Shown here in pieces: positions 7,670 through 17,271 of a stretch of 64,000 nt of DNA. The notes under the pieces are model-generated. The model ran no database searches, was not told the DNA's origin, and saw nothing but the letters and a program-made list of their open reading frames with translations. Positions within the stretch are counted from its first letter, which is position 1; each line of letters starts with the position of its first letter. The stretch is from Bradyrhizobium sp. BR13661 (lineage in GTDB: Bacteria > Pseudomonadota > Alphaproteobacteria > Rhizobiales > Xanthobacteraceae), in assembly GCF_029892425.1 (NCBI RefSeq), contig NZ_JARXWB010000030.1, positions 36,185 through 100,184 of the forward strand, given 5' to 3'. The position numbers were made by a program, and so were the translations under genes.

Positions 7670-9307
7670 ATGACCCAATACATCTACCCTCGGTTCGACT
7701 ATGTACGCTCTGCCGAGCAGGCCGCCGGCATCGTGCGCCGGCACCCGATCGTGGTGATCGGCGCCGGTCCGATCGGCCTGACCGCGGCGCTCGATTTCGC
7801 GGCGCGCGGCCAACCCGTCATCGTTCTGGACGACAACGATACCGTCAGCATCGGTTCGCGAGCCGTCTGCTATGCCAAGCGACCGCTCGAGATTTGGGAC
7901 CGGCTGCAATGCGCGGCGCCCATGGTCGCGCGCGGCGTGAGTTGGAACGTGGGCAAGGTGTTCTTTCGCGATCAGCTTTCCTATCAGTTCGACCTGTTGC
8001 CGGAAGCGGACCACCGCTGGCCCGCCATGATCAATCTCCAGCAATACCACCTGGAGGAAATTCTGGTCGCCAAGTGCCGGGACAACCCGCTGATCACGCT
8101 CGCCTGGAAGCACCGCCTGATCAGCCTGAAGCAGACACCGGACCATGCCGAGCTTGCCGTCGAGACGCCCGACGGCATCTTCACCATGGAAGCGCAGTGG
8201 GTGATCGCCTGTGACGGCGCGAACTCCGATACGCGGCGAATGGTGGGCGCCGAGTTCAAGGGACAGTATTTCCAGGACCGCTTCTTGATCGCCGACGTCG
8301 TCATGAAGGCGGATTTTCCGACCGAGCGCTGGTTCTGGTTCGACCCGCCGTTTCATCGCGGCCAGTCAGTCCTGCTGCACCGGCAGTCCGACAACATCTG
8401 GCGGATCGACTTCCAGCTCGGCTGGGACGCCGATCCCGACGAGGAGAAAAAGCCCGAACGCGTGATCCCACGCATCAAGGCGATGCTCGGCGACAAGGCG
8501 GATTTCCAGCTCGAATGGGTCTCGATCTATCAGTTCGCCTGCCGGCGCATCGACAATTTCCGTCACGGCCGCGTCCTGTTCGCCGGTGACGCGGCGCATC
8601 AGGTCTCGCCATTCGGCGCGCGCGGCGCCAACACCGGCGTGCAGGATATCGACAATCTTGCGTGGAAACTCGCGATGGTGCTGCGCGGCGAAGCCTCGGA
8701 ATCACTGCTCGACACCTACCACACCGAGCGTGCCTTCGCCGCAGACGACAATCTGCTGAATTCGACGCGCGCCACCGATTTCATCACCCCGAAAACCAAG
8801 GTCAGCCGCTATTTCCGCGACGCCGCGCTGGAACTCGCGCAGCACCACGATTTCGCCCGACCGCTGGTCAACAGTGGCCGGCTATCGGCTCCGACGCCTT
8901 ATGTCGCCTCACCTCTGAACACGTCGGATGACAGCGGGATAGTCGGCAACATGCGGCCCGGCACCAACGCCACGGACGCTCCCATCATGATCGGCGACAA
9001 GCCTGGCTGGTTCCTCAACTGTCTCGGCGACGGATTTACGGTCGTGACCTTCGGCCATCCGACGAGCAATACGAGGGTGACGGCTGGACAACTCGAAGCG
9101 CGGATCATCTGCGTCGGACGCGACATCGAGGACGCGCGCGGCATCCTCGCCACCCGCTATGGTGCTTCGCCGGGCACCACCTATCTGTTCCGGCCCGACC
9201 AGTATATCGCTGCGCGCTGGCGAGAATTCGACGAGGCCGCGATCGCCGACGCGCTGTTGCGAGCCGCAGGCTGCACCGAAGCCTGTCAGAAGGAGCTCGC
9301 CGCATGA
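7670..9307 (+). CDS. FAD-dependent aromatic monooxygenase (MhpA/PheA-like)
   Basis: A 545-residue class A flavoprotein hydroxylase. The FAD-binding fingerprint is VVIGAGPIGLTAALDFAARG, the middle motif is VIACDGANSDTRR, and the third is VLFAGDAAHQVSPFGARGAN. A C-terminal thioredoxin-like extension follows, as in MhpA-type and phenol hydroxylases (the family usually has 500-630 residues). It should insert one oxygen into an aromatic ring with NAD(P)H and O2. GGAGAA lies about 10 bp before the ATG. It sits between the VOC gene and a DUF2783 gene whose start overlaps its stop, so the three are one transcription unit. The substrate is probably a hydroxylated aromatic acid. Confidence 0.9.
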   Translation: MTQYIYPRFDYVRSAEQAAGIVRRHPIVVIGAGPIGLTAALDFAARGQPVIVLDDNDTVSIGSRAVCYAKRPLEIWDRLQCAAPMVARGVSWNVGKVFFRDQLSYQFDLLPEADHRWPAMINLQQYHLEEILVAKCRDNPLITLAWKHRLISLKQTPDHAELAVETPDGIFTMEAQWVIACDGANSDTRRMVGAEFKGQYFQDRFLIADVVMKADFPTERWFWFDPPFHRGQSVLLHRQSDNIWRIDFQLGWDADPDEEKKPERVIPRIKAMLGDKADFQLEWVSIYQFACRRIDNFRHGRVLFAGDAAHQVSPFGARGANTGVQDIDNLAWKLAMVLRGEASESLLDTYHTERAFAADDNLLNSTRATDFITPKTKVSRYFRDAALELAQHHDFARPLVNSGRLSAPTPYVASPLNTSDDSGIVGNMRPGTNATDAPIMIGDKPGWFLNCLGDGFTVVTFGHPTSNTRVTAGQLEARIICVGRDIEDARGILATRYGASPGTTYLFRPDQYIAARWREFDEAAIADALLRAAGCTEACQKELAA

Positions 9308-9498
9308 CGCTGAACCTTAAACCTGGAATCGTCGATCCCGACGGATTCTATGCCGAGCTGATCGACAGCCAGCGGGATCTCGACGAGGAGCAATCCCTGC
9401 GCATGAACGCCCGGCTGATCCTGCTGCTCGCCAATCATATCGGTGATCGGGCGGTGCTCTCCGAGGCGATCCGTTACGCGCGTGATCCTGCGGGCTGA
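9304..9498 (+). CDS. Small DUF2783-type protein
   Basis: A 64-residue acidic, helical protein with no Cys and no membrane segment (ends AIRYARDPAG). Its ATG overlaps the monooxygenase stop by 4 bp (ATGA), so translation is coupled. Proteins of this size and sequence type (DUF2783) are commonly encoded next to FAD monooxygenases. The role is unknown; an accessory or stabilising subunit is possible. A strong hairpin terminator follows at once. Confidence 0.75.
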   Translation: MTLNLKPGIVDPDGFYAELIDSQRDLDEEQSLRMNARLILLLANHIGDRAVLSEAIRYARDPAG

Positions 9499-9520
9499 TC
9501 GGCCAACATGGACAGCAGCG

Positions 9521-9558
9521 AACCGCTCGGCCCGATGAGGCCGAGCGGTTCTCATTTT
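9521..9558 (+). terminator. Rho-independent-like terminator after the VOC/monooxygenase operon
   Basis: A perfect 12-bp stem (AACCGCTCGGCC at 9521-9532 with GGCCGAGCGGTT at 9539-9550), a 6-nt loop, then CTCATTTT. It closes the operon 22 bp after the DUF2783 stop and lies 15 bp before the right 67-bp repeat. Confidence 0.85.
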
Positions 9559-9573
9559 GGAGGTTTCCGTCAG

Positions 9574-9640
9574 CGGGTCTATGCCGCAGCCACCGGGCTG
9601 TCGCCGCGCGCCTTTCGCGCGCAGCTTCATGGCGGCGAGT
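9574..9640 (+). repeat. 67-bp perfect direct repeat, copy 2 (orphan araC 3' end)
   Basis: Identical to 6424-6490. It encodes the last 22 residues of the AraC regulator in frame, ending in TGA instead of TAG, with no gene attached on its 5' side. This is the footprint expected if the sequence between the copies was inserted at, or recombined through, the end of araC. Confidence 0.97.
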
Positions 9641-9823
9641 GAAGCGCCCCTTGCAATCGGCGCGGTCATCCCTTATGTACGCGCCTCACTTTGTAATCAG
9701 GCAACCGACAATGCGGAAGTCACAGCAAGCATCAGTGCTGATGATGACGGGAGGGCTAATGCCCTCGTCCGCCGTGGATCTGCTTTGCGCCTGAACGAAC
9801 GTCACACCTGACAATCGAAGCGG
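9641..9823. other. Intergenic stretch with no supported gene
   Basis: Between the right repeat copy and the EF-Tu leader I see no convincing gene. One short frame from the ATG at 9711 (27 codons, ending at a TGA) lacks a ribosome site. The promoter for the downstream leader and EF-Tu-like gene should lie here, but I cannot place it with confidence. Confidence 0.4.
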
Positions 9824-9908
9824 CCCGGAGCGGATACGGCTCCGGGTGCCGAACGAGCTCTCGCGGTGCCCCAGAGTCGTGCAAATCCAGCACGGGAGCT
9901 CGAGCACC
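9824..9908 (+). promoter_or_regulatory. Structured 5' leader of the EF-Tu-like gene
   Basis: Two nested structures can be drawn by eye. Hairpin 1 has an 8-bp stem, CCCGGAGC (9824-9831) with GCTCCGGG (9839-9846). The second has CGAGCTC (9854-9860) pairing with GAGCTCG (9896-9902), enclosing a small GTGC/GCAC hairpin with loop AAATCCA (9879-9893). An outer GGTGC (9845-9849) could pair with GCACC (9904-9908), which competes with hairpin 1 by two bases. The structure ends 11 bp before the start codon, close to the AGGTG ribosome site, so a translation-control role is plausible. No known riboswitch is recognised. Confidence 0.4.
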
Positions 9909-9919
9909 ACAGGTGTCCT

Positions 9920-11125
<1,206 letters not shown>

Positions 11126-11127
11126 GG

Positions 11128-11156
11128 AATGGGGGCCGGATCAACCGGCCCCCATT
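11128..11156. terminator. Bidirectional terminator between the EF-Tu-like gene and pcaG
   Basis: A 12-bp perfect stem, AATGGGGGCCGG (11128-11139) with CCGGCCCCCATT (11145-11156), loop ATCAA. It starts 3 bp after the EF-Tu-like stop and touches the convergent pcaG stop, so it can serve both genes. Confidence 0.75.
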
Positions 11157-11782
11157 CACACATCGAAGAACACCGTCTCGTCCGGGCCCTGCAGATTGAT
11201 CGTGAAGGCGTACACGACCTTGCCGGCACGCTCGCTGCGCGTGGCGACCAGCGTCTTGCGACGCACCGGAGGCTCGACCAGGTTGAGCACGGGATCGGCG
11301 GCGTTGGCGGCCTCCTCATCCGAAAAGTAGAGTCGGGTATTGAGCCCGATATTGATGCCGCGCGCGACGATCCAGACGTTGACATGCGGCGCGCATTTGC
11401 GGCCCGCCTTGTCGGTGATCGCGCCAGGCTTGATGGTCTCGAAGGTCACGAGGCCCGTCTCGAAGTCGGAACCGCCACGGCCCCAGCCGCGGAAATCCTG
11501 ATCCACAGCGCCAGCGGAGCGATCGGCCGGATGGTTGTAGCGGCCAGCCGCGTTGGCCTGCCAGATCTCGAGCAGCACGTCGCGCAGCGGCGAACCAGTG
11601 CCGTCGAGCACCTTGCCTTCCAGCGTGACGCGCTCGCCCTGTGTGTTCGGCGTCACCAGCACGTTCGAGAAGTTCTTCTCGAAGATATCGAAACCGGCCA
11701 TGGCCGGGATCAGGCCGATATGGACGTAGGGCCCGGCGGTTTGCGAGGCGGTTTCCTTGAGATAGTTGAGCGGCTGCGGCAT
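11156..11782 (-). CDS. pcaG: Protocatechuate 3,4-dioxygenase alpha subunit
   Basis: Structural subunit of the intradiol dioxygenase that cleaves protocatechuate to 3-carboxy-cis,cis-muconate. The 208 residues match the family (about 200). N-terminal SQTAGPYVHIGL and the barrel motif LLEIWQANAAGRYNHP are diagnostic. The iron-ligand His/Tyr set of the beta subunit is not conserved here (RKCAPHVNVWIVARG), as usual for alpha. It is downstream of pcaH with a 4-bp gap and therefore co-transcribed. It receives the product of PobA encoded at 4.4-5.5 kb. Confidence 0.96.
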   Translation of the reverse strand: MPQPLNYLKETASQTAGPYVHIGLIPAMAGFDIFEKNFSNVLVTPNTQGERVTLEGKVLDGTGSPLRDVLLEIWQANAAGRYNHPADRSAGAVDQDFRGWGRGGSDFETGLVTFETIKPGAITDKAGRKCAPHVNVWIVARGINIGLNTRLYFSDEEAANAADPVLNLVEPPVRRKTLVATRSERAGKVVYAFTINLQGPDETVFFDV

Positions 11783-11786
11783 GTGC

Positions 11787-12569
11787 TCAGTTCCCTTCGG
11801 GACGATTTTCGAAATAGGTGGAGCGCTGGCCGCGCAGCACGATGTCGAAGCGGTAGGCGAGCGAGTCGAACGGCGTCGAGGCGTTGAGGTCGAGCGGCGC
11901 GACCAGGCGATCGAGCGCGTCCTTGTCCGGGATCGTCGTCAGGATCGGGCAGATCGGGATCAGCGGATCGCCCTCAAAGTACATCTGGGTAATCAGCCGC
12001 TGCGCAAAGCCCGAGCCGAACACCGAGAAGTGGATGTGGGCAGGGCGCCAGCTGTTGACGAAGTTGCGCCAGGGATAGGGGCCTGGCTTCACGGTGCGGA
12101 AGTAGTAATAGCCGGTGTCGTCGGTCAGGGCCCGACCGCAGCCGCCGAAATTGGGATCGATCGGCGCCAGATACGTGTCTTTCTTGTGCCGGTAACGGCC
12201 GCCGGCATTGGCCTGCCAGAACTCGACCAGCGTATTCGGCACACCGCGCCCGGTCTCGTCGAGCACGCGGCCATGGACGATGATGCGCTCGCCGACGGGA
12301 TCGCCGTCCTTGGCGTAGTTGCGGATCAGATCGTTGTCGAGCGGGCCGAGATCGTTGTGGCCGAACACCGGCCCCGTGATTTCCGAGACCGAGCCTTCCA
12401 GCGACAACAGCGCCTGGCGCGGCGAGCGCAGCACGGAGGATTTGTAGCCGGGGGCGTAGGCCGGCGGATGGATGCTGCGATCGCGCTGGAAGAAGCCGCC
12501 GTCGCGCGGCGTGAACGGTTCGGGGCTGTTGAGGCGGGGATCCCTGAAGGCTGGCGCCTGGACATTCAT
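11787..12569 (-). CDS. pcaH: Protocatechuate 3,4-dioxygenase beta subunit
   Basis: Catalytic subunit holding the non-haem Fe(III). Iron ligands can be seen in order: the Tyr near GGRYRHKKDTY, the Tyr in KPGPYPW, and the two His in RPAHIHFSVFG. The 260-residue length from the Met at 12569 fits the family; the longer frame back to 12647 lacks a ribosome site, whereas GGGAGAG precedes 12569. pcaH leads a two-gene operon with pcaG and faces a LysR-type gene across 96 bp, which probably regulates it. The genes for the later steps (pcaBCD) are not in this window. Confidence 0.96.
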   Translation of the reverse strand: MNVQAPAFRDPRLNSPEPFTPRDGGFFQRDRSIHPPAYAPGYKSSVLRSPRQALLSLEGSVSEITGPVFGHNDLGPLDNDLIRNYAKDGDPVGERIIVHGRVLDETGRGVPNTLVEFWQANAGGRYRHKKDTYLAPIDPNFGGCGRALTDDTGYYYFRTVKPGPYPWRNFVNSWRPAHIHFSVFGSGFAQRLITQMYFEGDPLIPICPILTTIPDKDALDRLVAPLDLNASTPFDSLAYRFDIVLRGQRSTYFENRPEGN

Positions 12570-12665
12570 CGGCGTTGTCTCTCCCTGTGGCCGCGGCCGG
12601 TCCGGGCGCGGCGTGTTGGCGAGACCATGGGCCGGCCTATTCCACAAATAAATAGATCACTTATA

Positions 12666-13592
12666 ATGCAATGCATGAAAGAAATCGATCATTTAGCCCT
12701 CGACGGCCACGCCCTCGAACTGTTCCTCGCGGTGCTGGAGGAAGGCTCGGTGACATCAGCCGCGACGCGTCTCGGCCTGACGCAATCCGCCGTCAGCCAC
12801 GCCCTGAACAAGCTGCGGCGGATTGCCGGCGATCCATTGTTCGCGAAGTCCGGCCGCGGCATCGTCGCGACCGCCCATGCCCAGGCACTGGCCGCGAAGG
12901 CACGCGCACTGATCGACGAGATGCGAAGCTTTGCCGGCGGTGTCACCTTCACGCCGGCGAGCGCGCAGCTGTCGCTGACAATCGCTGCCAACGACTTCCA
13001 GCGCGACCTGCTGCTGCCGCGCTTCTTCGGACATGTCGCCGCGCAAGTGAAGAACCTGAACCTGCGCGTGATCCCGTCGCAATCGCCCTCGCCTGCGATG
13101 CTGCGCGAGAATCGCTGCGACCTCCTGATCACGCCGTTGCCGCCTGTTGGCATCGACATCGTGCAGAAGCGGCTGCTGAGCGATCATTACGTTTGTTATT
13201 ACGATCCCAAGACGCGCACGGCGCCGTCGAGCCGCGGCGCCTATCTCGCCGCGCGCCACATCACGGTCGTCTATACCGACAATGAGCGGCTCGACTTCGA
13301 TCGCCGGCTCGCTGCCAATGGCTTCCACCGTGACATCGCCATCTCCGTGCCGAGCTTTTCCGGCGTGCCGTCGTTCCTGCACGGGACGCAGATGCTGGCG
13401 AGCATGCCGAGCCTGCTCGCACAAGGCGTGATGGCTGGCTTCGCGCATGCGCGGATTCCGCTGGCGTCGCGCACGCGCACGCTGGCCGAGCTGCCGATGT
13501 TCATGGTCTGGCACCAGCGTTACCAGAAGGACCCGGCGCATCGATGGATTCGCGCGCAACTCGAGTTCGTGGCTGCGACGGCCGCCGGCTGA
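12666..13592 (+). CDS. LysR-family regulator divergent from pcaHG
   Basis: N-terminal winged HTH (ALELFLAVLEEGSVTSAATR then GLTQSAVSHALNKLRR) followed by a type 2 periplasmic-binding-like effector domain. 308 residues from the ATG at 12666; an in-frame ATG at 12675 is an alternative start. Sequence style (ALNKLRRIAGDPLFAKSGRGIVAT) is closer to the NahR/NodD branch than to PcaQ, so I do not use the name pcaQ. Its position suggests that it controls pcaHG through the 96-bp shared promoter, with an aromatic acid or muconate as inducer. Confidence 0.88.
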   Translation: MQCMKEIDHLALDGHALELFLAVLEEGSVTSAATRLGLTQSAVSHALNKLRRIAGDPLFAKSGRGIVATAHAQALAAKARALIDEMRSFAGGVTFTPASAQLSLTIAANDFQRDLLLPRFFGHVAAQVKNLNLRVIPSQSPSPAMLRENRCDLLITPLPPVGIDIVQKRLLSDHYVCYYDPKTRTAPSSRGAYLAARHITVVYTDNERLDFDRRLAANGFHRDIAISVPSFSGVPSFLHGTQMLASMPSLLAQGVMAGFAHARIPLASRTRTLAELPMFMVWHQRYQKDPAHRWIRAQLEFVAATAAG

Positions 13593-13673
13593 ACCGGTCC
13601 GGCGGCCCGGGCGATGGCCAGCCCCTCGCCAAACCCACTGGTTGCGCGCGGGCGGCCACGCTAGAATTCGGCC

Positions 13674-14978
13674 ATGACAGTGACCGATATTGCGAGCCGA
13701 ACCTACAATCACAGCTGGCGGCTGGATCCCATCATCCGCAGCCTGCTTGATACCGACTTCTATAAGCTATTGATGCTGCAGATGATTCGGGAATCGTACC
13801 CGGATCAGCAGGTCACCTTTTCGGTGATCAACCGCTCGCGCCATGTGCGCCTTGCCGAAATCATCGACGAGGCCGAGCTGCGCGCCCAGCTCGACCACGC
13901 CCGCACCATCCGCTTCAGCAAGAAGGAACTGATCTGGCTTGCCGGTAACACCTTCTACGGCAAGACCCACATGTTCTCGGCGGACTTCATCCGCTGGCTT
14001 GCCGAATTCCGCTTGCCCGAATACGAGCTGCGCAAGGTCGAGGGTCAGTACGAAATTCATTTCCACGGCCCATGGACCCACAGCTCGATGTGGGAGATTC
14101 CGGCGCTCGCCATCCTCAACGAGCTGCGCTCGCGCGCGGCGATGAAGGGGCGCGGCCGGTTCGAGCTCGACGTTCTCTATGCCCGCGCCAAGGCCAAGCT
14201 GTGGACCAAGGTCGAGCGGCTGCGAAAGCTCGAAAATCTGCGGCTGTCAGATTTCGGCACGCGCCGTCGCCACGGCTTCCTGTGGCAGCGCTGGTGCGTG
14301 GAAGCGGTGAAGGAAGGGCTGGGTTCGTCCTTCATCGGCACCTCCAACGTGCTGCTGGCGATGGACAATGATCTCGAAGCGATCGGCACCAATGCGCACG
14401 AGCTGCCGATGGTCGCGGCCGCGCTCGCCAGGGACGACGAGGAATTGCGCTGGGCGCCCTATCGCATCCTCGACCAATGGCGCCAGACCTATGGCGGAAA
14501 TCTCTTGATCGCGCTGCCGGATGCTTTCGGCACCAAGGCATTCCTGCGCGATGCGCCGGAATGGGTCGCCGACTGGACCGGATTCCGTCCCGACAGCGCG
14601 CCGCCGATCCAGGCCGGCGATGAGATCATCGCGTGGTGGCAGAAGAAGGGCCGCAACCCCAAGGACAAGCTGCTGGTCTTCTCCGATGCCATGGACGTCG
14701 GCTCGATCGAGGAGACCTATCACCACTTCGTCGGCCGCGTGCGGCTCTCCTTCGGCTGGGGCACCAACCTCACCAACGACTTCGTCGGCTGCGCGCCGGA
14801 CGGCACCTTCAATCTCGATCCGATCTCGCTGGTCTGCAAGGTGTCGTCGGTCGACGGGCATCCCGCGGTCAAGCTCTCCGACAATCCGGAAAAGGCGACC
14901 GGCATGCCCTCCGAGATCGAGCGCTATTTGCGCGTGTTCGGCGATGCCGGGCGCGTGCGTCAGCCGGTGCTGGTCTAA
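13674..14978 (+). CDS. pncB: Nicotinate phosphoribosyltransferase
   Basis: Salvages nicotinate into NAD synthesis: nicotinate + PRPP + ATP to nicotinate mononucleotide. 434 residues, the usual length. The N-terminal signature LLDTDFYKLLMLQMI is diagnostic, and the C-terminal phosphate-binding region SFGWGTNLTNDF is intact. It is cytosolic and monocistronic: flanked by the LysR gene 81 bp upstream and by an inverted-repeat element that starts at its stop codon. Confidence 0.95.
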   Translation: MTVTDIASRTYNHSWRLDPIIRSLLDTDFYKLLMLQMIRESYPDQQVTFSVINRSRHVRLAEIIDEAELRAQLDHARTIRFSKKELIWLAGNTFYGKTHMFSADFIRWLAEFRLPEYELRKVEGQYEIHFHGPWTHSSMWEIPALAILNELRSRAAMKGRGRFELDVLYARAKAKLWTKVERLRKLENLRLSDFGTRRRHGFLWQRWCVEAVKEGLGSSFIGTSNVLLAMDNDLEAIGTNAHELPMVAAALARDDEELRWAPYRILDQWRQTYGGNLLIALPDAFGTKAFLRDAPEWVADWTGFRPDSAPPIQAGDEIIAWWQKKGRNPKDKLLVFSDAMDVGSIEETYHHFVGRVRLSFGWGTNLTNDFVGCAPDGTFNLDPISLVCKVSSVDGHPAVKLSDNPEKATGMPSEIERYLRVFGDAGRVRQPVLV

Positions 14979-15078
14979 AGCATGATCCGGAAAAGTGCGC
15001 AGCGGTTTTCCGAAAAGATCATGCTCAAACAAAAATCTAAAGCGCGATGACGATTCATCCCGATCTCATCGCGCTTTA
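14979..15078. repeat. Double-hairpin intergenic repeat after pncB
   Basis: Two adjacent palindromes. The first pairs GCATGATCCGGAAAA with TTTTCCG...GATCATGC (14980-15024), the second TAAAGCGCGATGA with TCATCGCGCTTTA (15038-15078). This looks like a dispersed palindromic family of Bradyrhizobium-type genomes. The second stem may also end pncB transcription. The next 237 bp up to the diguanylate cyclase show nothing else I can support. Confidence 0.8.
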
Positions 15079-15315
15079 GCGACCGTCCAAATTCTCTCGA
15101 TCGAGTAAATCGCAAGGGTCGGATTCCGCGGCATCGGTACGCCGCTGCCTCAGAGGTTCCGGCTTGGTCGCATTTGCAATTTCGGTTTCACAGCGCTTTC
15201 ACCCTGCGAGACGGTCGCGTGACATTTTCAGGGCCAGTTAAGCAGCATTCCCGCCTAGATGGAGTTATCAGCGGAACGCACCGTTGGGATCGTTGAGTGA
15301 TTTGGGGAACGCAAG

Positions 15316-16620
15316 GTGTTTCGCAGAACGACAACGTCAAGGAAACGCAGCTTCCTGCACGTCATCAAGCTCGTCTCGCCGTTCATCATGGTCGTCGTGC
15401 TCCAGGCGACGATCGCGGGATTCAGCCTCGAGTTGATGTCGTCGGTCCGCGCCTATGTCGCGGGCGAGGCGATGTGGTCGCGCTCGCAGAAGAACGCCGT
15501 CTATTTCCTCAATCTCTATCTGCATTCGGGCGAGGCCGGCCAGTTCGCGCAATACCAGACCTCGCTCGCTGTCCCGATCGGCGACGAATATGCCAGATGG
15601 GCGCTGGAGCAGGACCCTGTCGACATCGAGACCGCACGCATCGGCTTCCTGCAAGGCGGCAACCATCCGGACGATGTTCCCGGCATGATCTGGTTGTTCC
15701 GCTACTTCAGCGGCATCAACTTCTTTCAGAAGGCGATCCGGCAGTGGGCAGCCACCGATCCGATGCTGTTGGAGCTCAGCATCTTCGGTGAAGTCATCCG
15801 GAGCGAGCTGAAGGATGGCTCCATCCGCAACGCCGATCGCCTGCAATTCCTGTCGTCGCGGCTTTCGGAGCTGAACGCGCAGTTTACCGGACATGCCGAG
15901 CGGTTCTCGATCGCCTTGGGCGAAGGCTCTCGCACCATCAAGCTGACACTGACCTGCGTCAACATCGTTACCGCCCTGGCGCTGATCCTGCTTTTGGTCT
16001 GGCACACGCGGCGACTGCTGTTGCAACGACAGGCATTCGAGGATGCCTTGCACGCGGAGAAGGAGCTCCTGGCCTTCCAGGCCTCGCACGACTGGCTCAC
16101 GGGCCTCTCCAACCGCCGCGCCTTCGAGGCCGGCCTGCAGAGCGAGCTGGACAATCACGCGGCGGATTCGCTCGGTCTGATCCTGCTTGACCTCGACCAG
16201 TTCAAGAGCGTCAACGACAGCTGCGGCCATCTCGCCGGCGATCGGCTGCTGTGCCAGGTCGCGCAGCTGCTGCAGCAGAAGCGGCGGCCGCAAGATCTGG
16301 TCGCCCGGCTCGGCGGCGACGAATTCGCTCTGATCCTGCCGCAGTGCCTGCCCTACGACGCGGTCGACATCGCCGAGCGGCTGCGGCGGTCGCTCGAGCT
16401 GTTCAGTTTCGTCTGGGGCGACCGCTGCTTTGCGGTCACTGGCAGCATCGGCGTCGCCTGCATCACCGACGGCAACACCACACTCGAGGAGGCGATGCGT
16501 CGGGCGGATGCCGCCTGCTATCGCGCCAAGGAGAGGGGGCGCAACCGGGTTCAGGTCGACAACGGACAGCAGGATGTCGTTGTCGTCCCCCCGAGGCCGC
16601 GCGAAGCCGCTCGGGCCTGA
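15316..16620 (+). CDS. Membrane-anchored diguanylate cyclase (GGDEF)
   Basis: A 434-residue protein: an N-terminal membrane helix (about 15-38), a ~170-residue periplasmic domain with no recognised family, a second helix (about 210-232), a short coiled linker and a GGDEF domain. GGDEF is at 333-337 and the product-inhibition I-site RPQD at 324-327, correctly spaced, so the enzyme should make c-di-GMP from GTP and be feedback-inhibited. The DWLTGLSNRRAFE motif marks the domain start. It starts with GTG, with GGGGAA 9 bp upstream. The gene is monocistronic and convergent with the TetR gene. The signal sensed by the periplasmic part is unknown. Confidence 0.93.
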   Translation: MFRRTTTSRKRSFLHVIKLVSPFIMVVVLQATIAGFSLELMSSVRAYVAGEAMWSRSQKNAVYFLNLYLHSGEAGQFAQYQTSLAVPIGDEYARWALEQDPVDIETARIGFLQGGNHPDDVPGMIWLFRYFSGINFFQKAIRQWAATDPMLLELSIFGEVIRSELKDGSIRNADRLQFLSSRLSELNAQFTGHAERFSIALGEGSRTIKLTLTCVNIVTALALILLLVWHTRRLLLQRQAFEDALHAEKELLAFQASHDWLTGLSNRRAFEAGLQSELDNHAADSLGLILLDLDQFKSVNDSCGHLAGDRLLCQVAQLLQQKRRPQDLVARLGGDEFALILPQCLPYDAVDIAERLRRSLELFSFVWGDRCFAVTGSIGVACITDGNTTLEEAMRRADAACYRAKERGRNRVQVDNGQQDVVVVPPRPREAARA

Positions 16621-16635
16621 CGGCAGCCGTCGCAA

Positions 16636-17271
16636 TCATCGCGCCGGCAGGATCCCGAGCCCGACGAGATGCGCGTCCAGGAACTGCGTGACCTGCTGGC
16701 GCAGCATCTGCGGCGGCACCGCGACCATCCGCTCTTCGAGGCCGAGCGAGATGATGCCGTGGACCGCCGAAAACAGCGTCCGCGACAACAGCGCGATCTG
16801 CACGTCATCCGCATCAGGCAGCACCCGCACCAGGGGCGGATGCATCAGCGCGAAGGCGTCCATCACCATCTGAAGGATGTCATCGGGATACGGACGATCG
16901 TCCTCCATCCGGTGCTCGAACAGCGAGCGCAGCAGATTGGCGTTCTCGGCGAAGAAATCGAGATAGGTCTCGGCTAGACCATAGAGCTGGCCGACCGGAT
17001 CCTCGACCGGAACCCCGCGCAGCCGCGCCGTCAGGGCCTGAACCGTCTCCCTGTTGACCGTCAGGATCACCCCGTCGAAGTCGCCGAACTCGTTATAGAC
17101 ACTGCCGATGGAGCAGCCGGCAGCGTCCGCCACGTCGCGAACCTTCAATGATCTGAGACCCTTAGCTGCAATAATGTCCCGGGCGATCTCCAGGATCTGG
17201 AGCCGCCTCCGATTTTTTTTCTGGTCCCGGAGCGATTCTTCTTGAACATTGTTCATTTTCAAGCTACTCAT
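16636..17271 (-). CDS. TetR-family transcriptional regulator
   Basis: N-terminal TetR HTH (RRLQILEIARDIIAAKGLRS then VRDVADAAGCSIGSVYNEFG) and an all-helical ligand domain with a C-terminal TetR_C-like region (QMLRQQVTQFLDAHLVGLG). Two in-frame Met codons, at 17271 and 17256, are possible starts, and neither has a strong ribosome site. Two identical 13-bp palindromes surround the start, so the protein probably represses its own gene and the divergent unit. Two genes in that direction encode a small protein and the large fused acyltransferase, so an acyl-CoA or fatty acid ligand is a reasonable guess, not shown by sequence. Confidence 0.9.
   Translation of the reverse strand: MSSLKMNNVQEESLRDQKKNRRRLQILEIARDIIAAKGLRSLKVRDVADAAGCSIGSVYNEFGDFDGVILTVNRETVQALTARLRGVPVEDPVGQLYGLAETYLDFFAENANLLRSLFEHRMEDDRPYPDDILQMVMDAFALMHPPLVRVLPDADDVQIALLSRTLFSAVHGIISLGLEERMVAVPPQMLRQQVTQFLDAHLVGLGILPAR

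Noticed and set aside
9711..9794. A 27-codon peptide whose TGA might be read as selenocysteine to continue towards the EF-Tu-like gene
   Set aside because: No ribosome site, no protein-like continuation and no selenocysteine machinery seen. The EF-Tu paralogue lacks the SelB C-terminal domain.
12666..13592. Naming the LysR gene pcaQ
   Set aside because: The N-terminal HTH differs from the PcaQ pattern and is closer to the NahR/NodD branch; only position supports the name.
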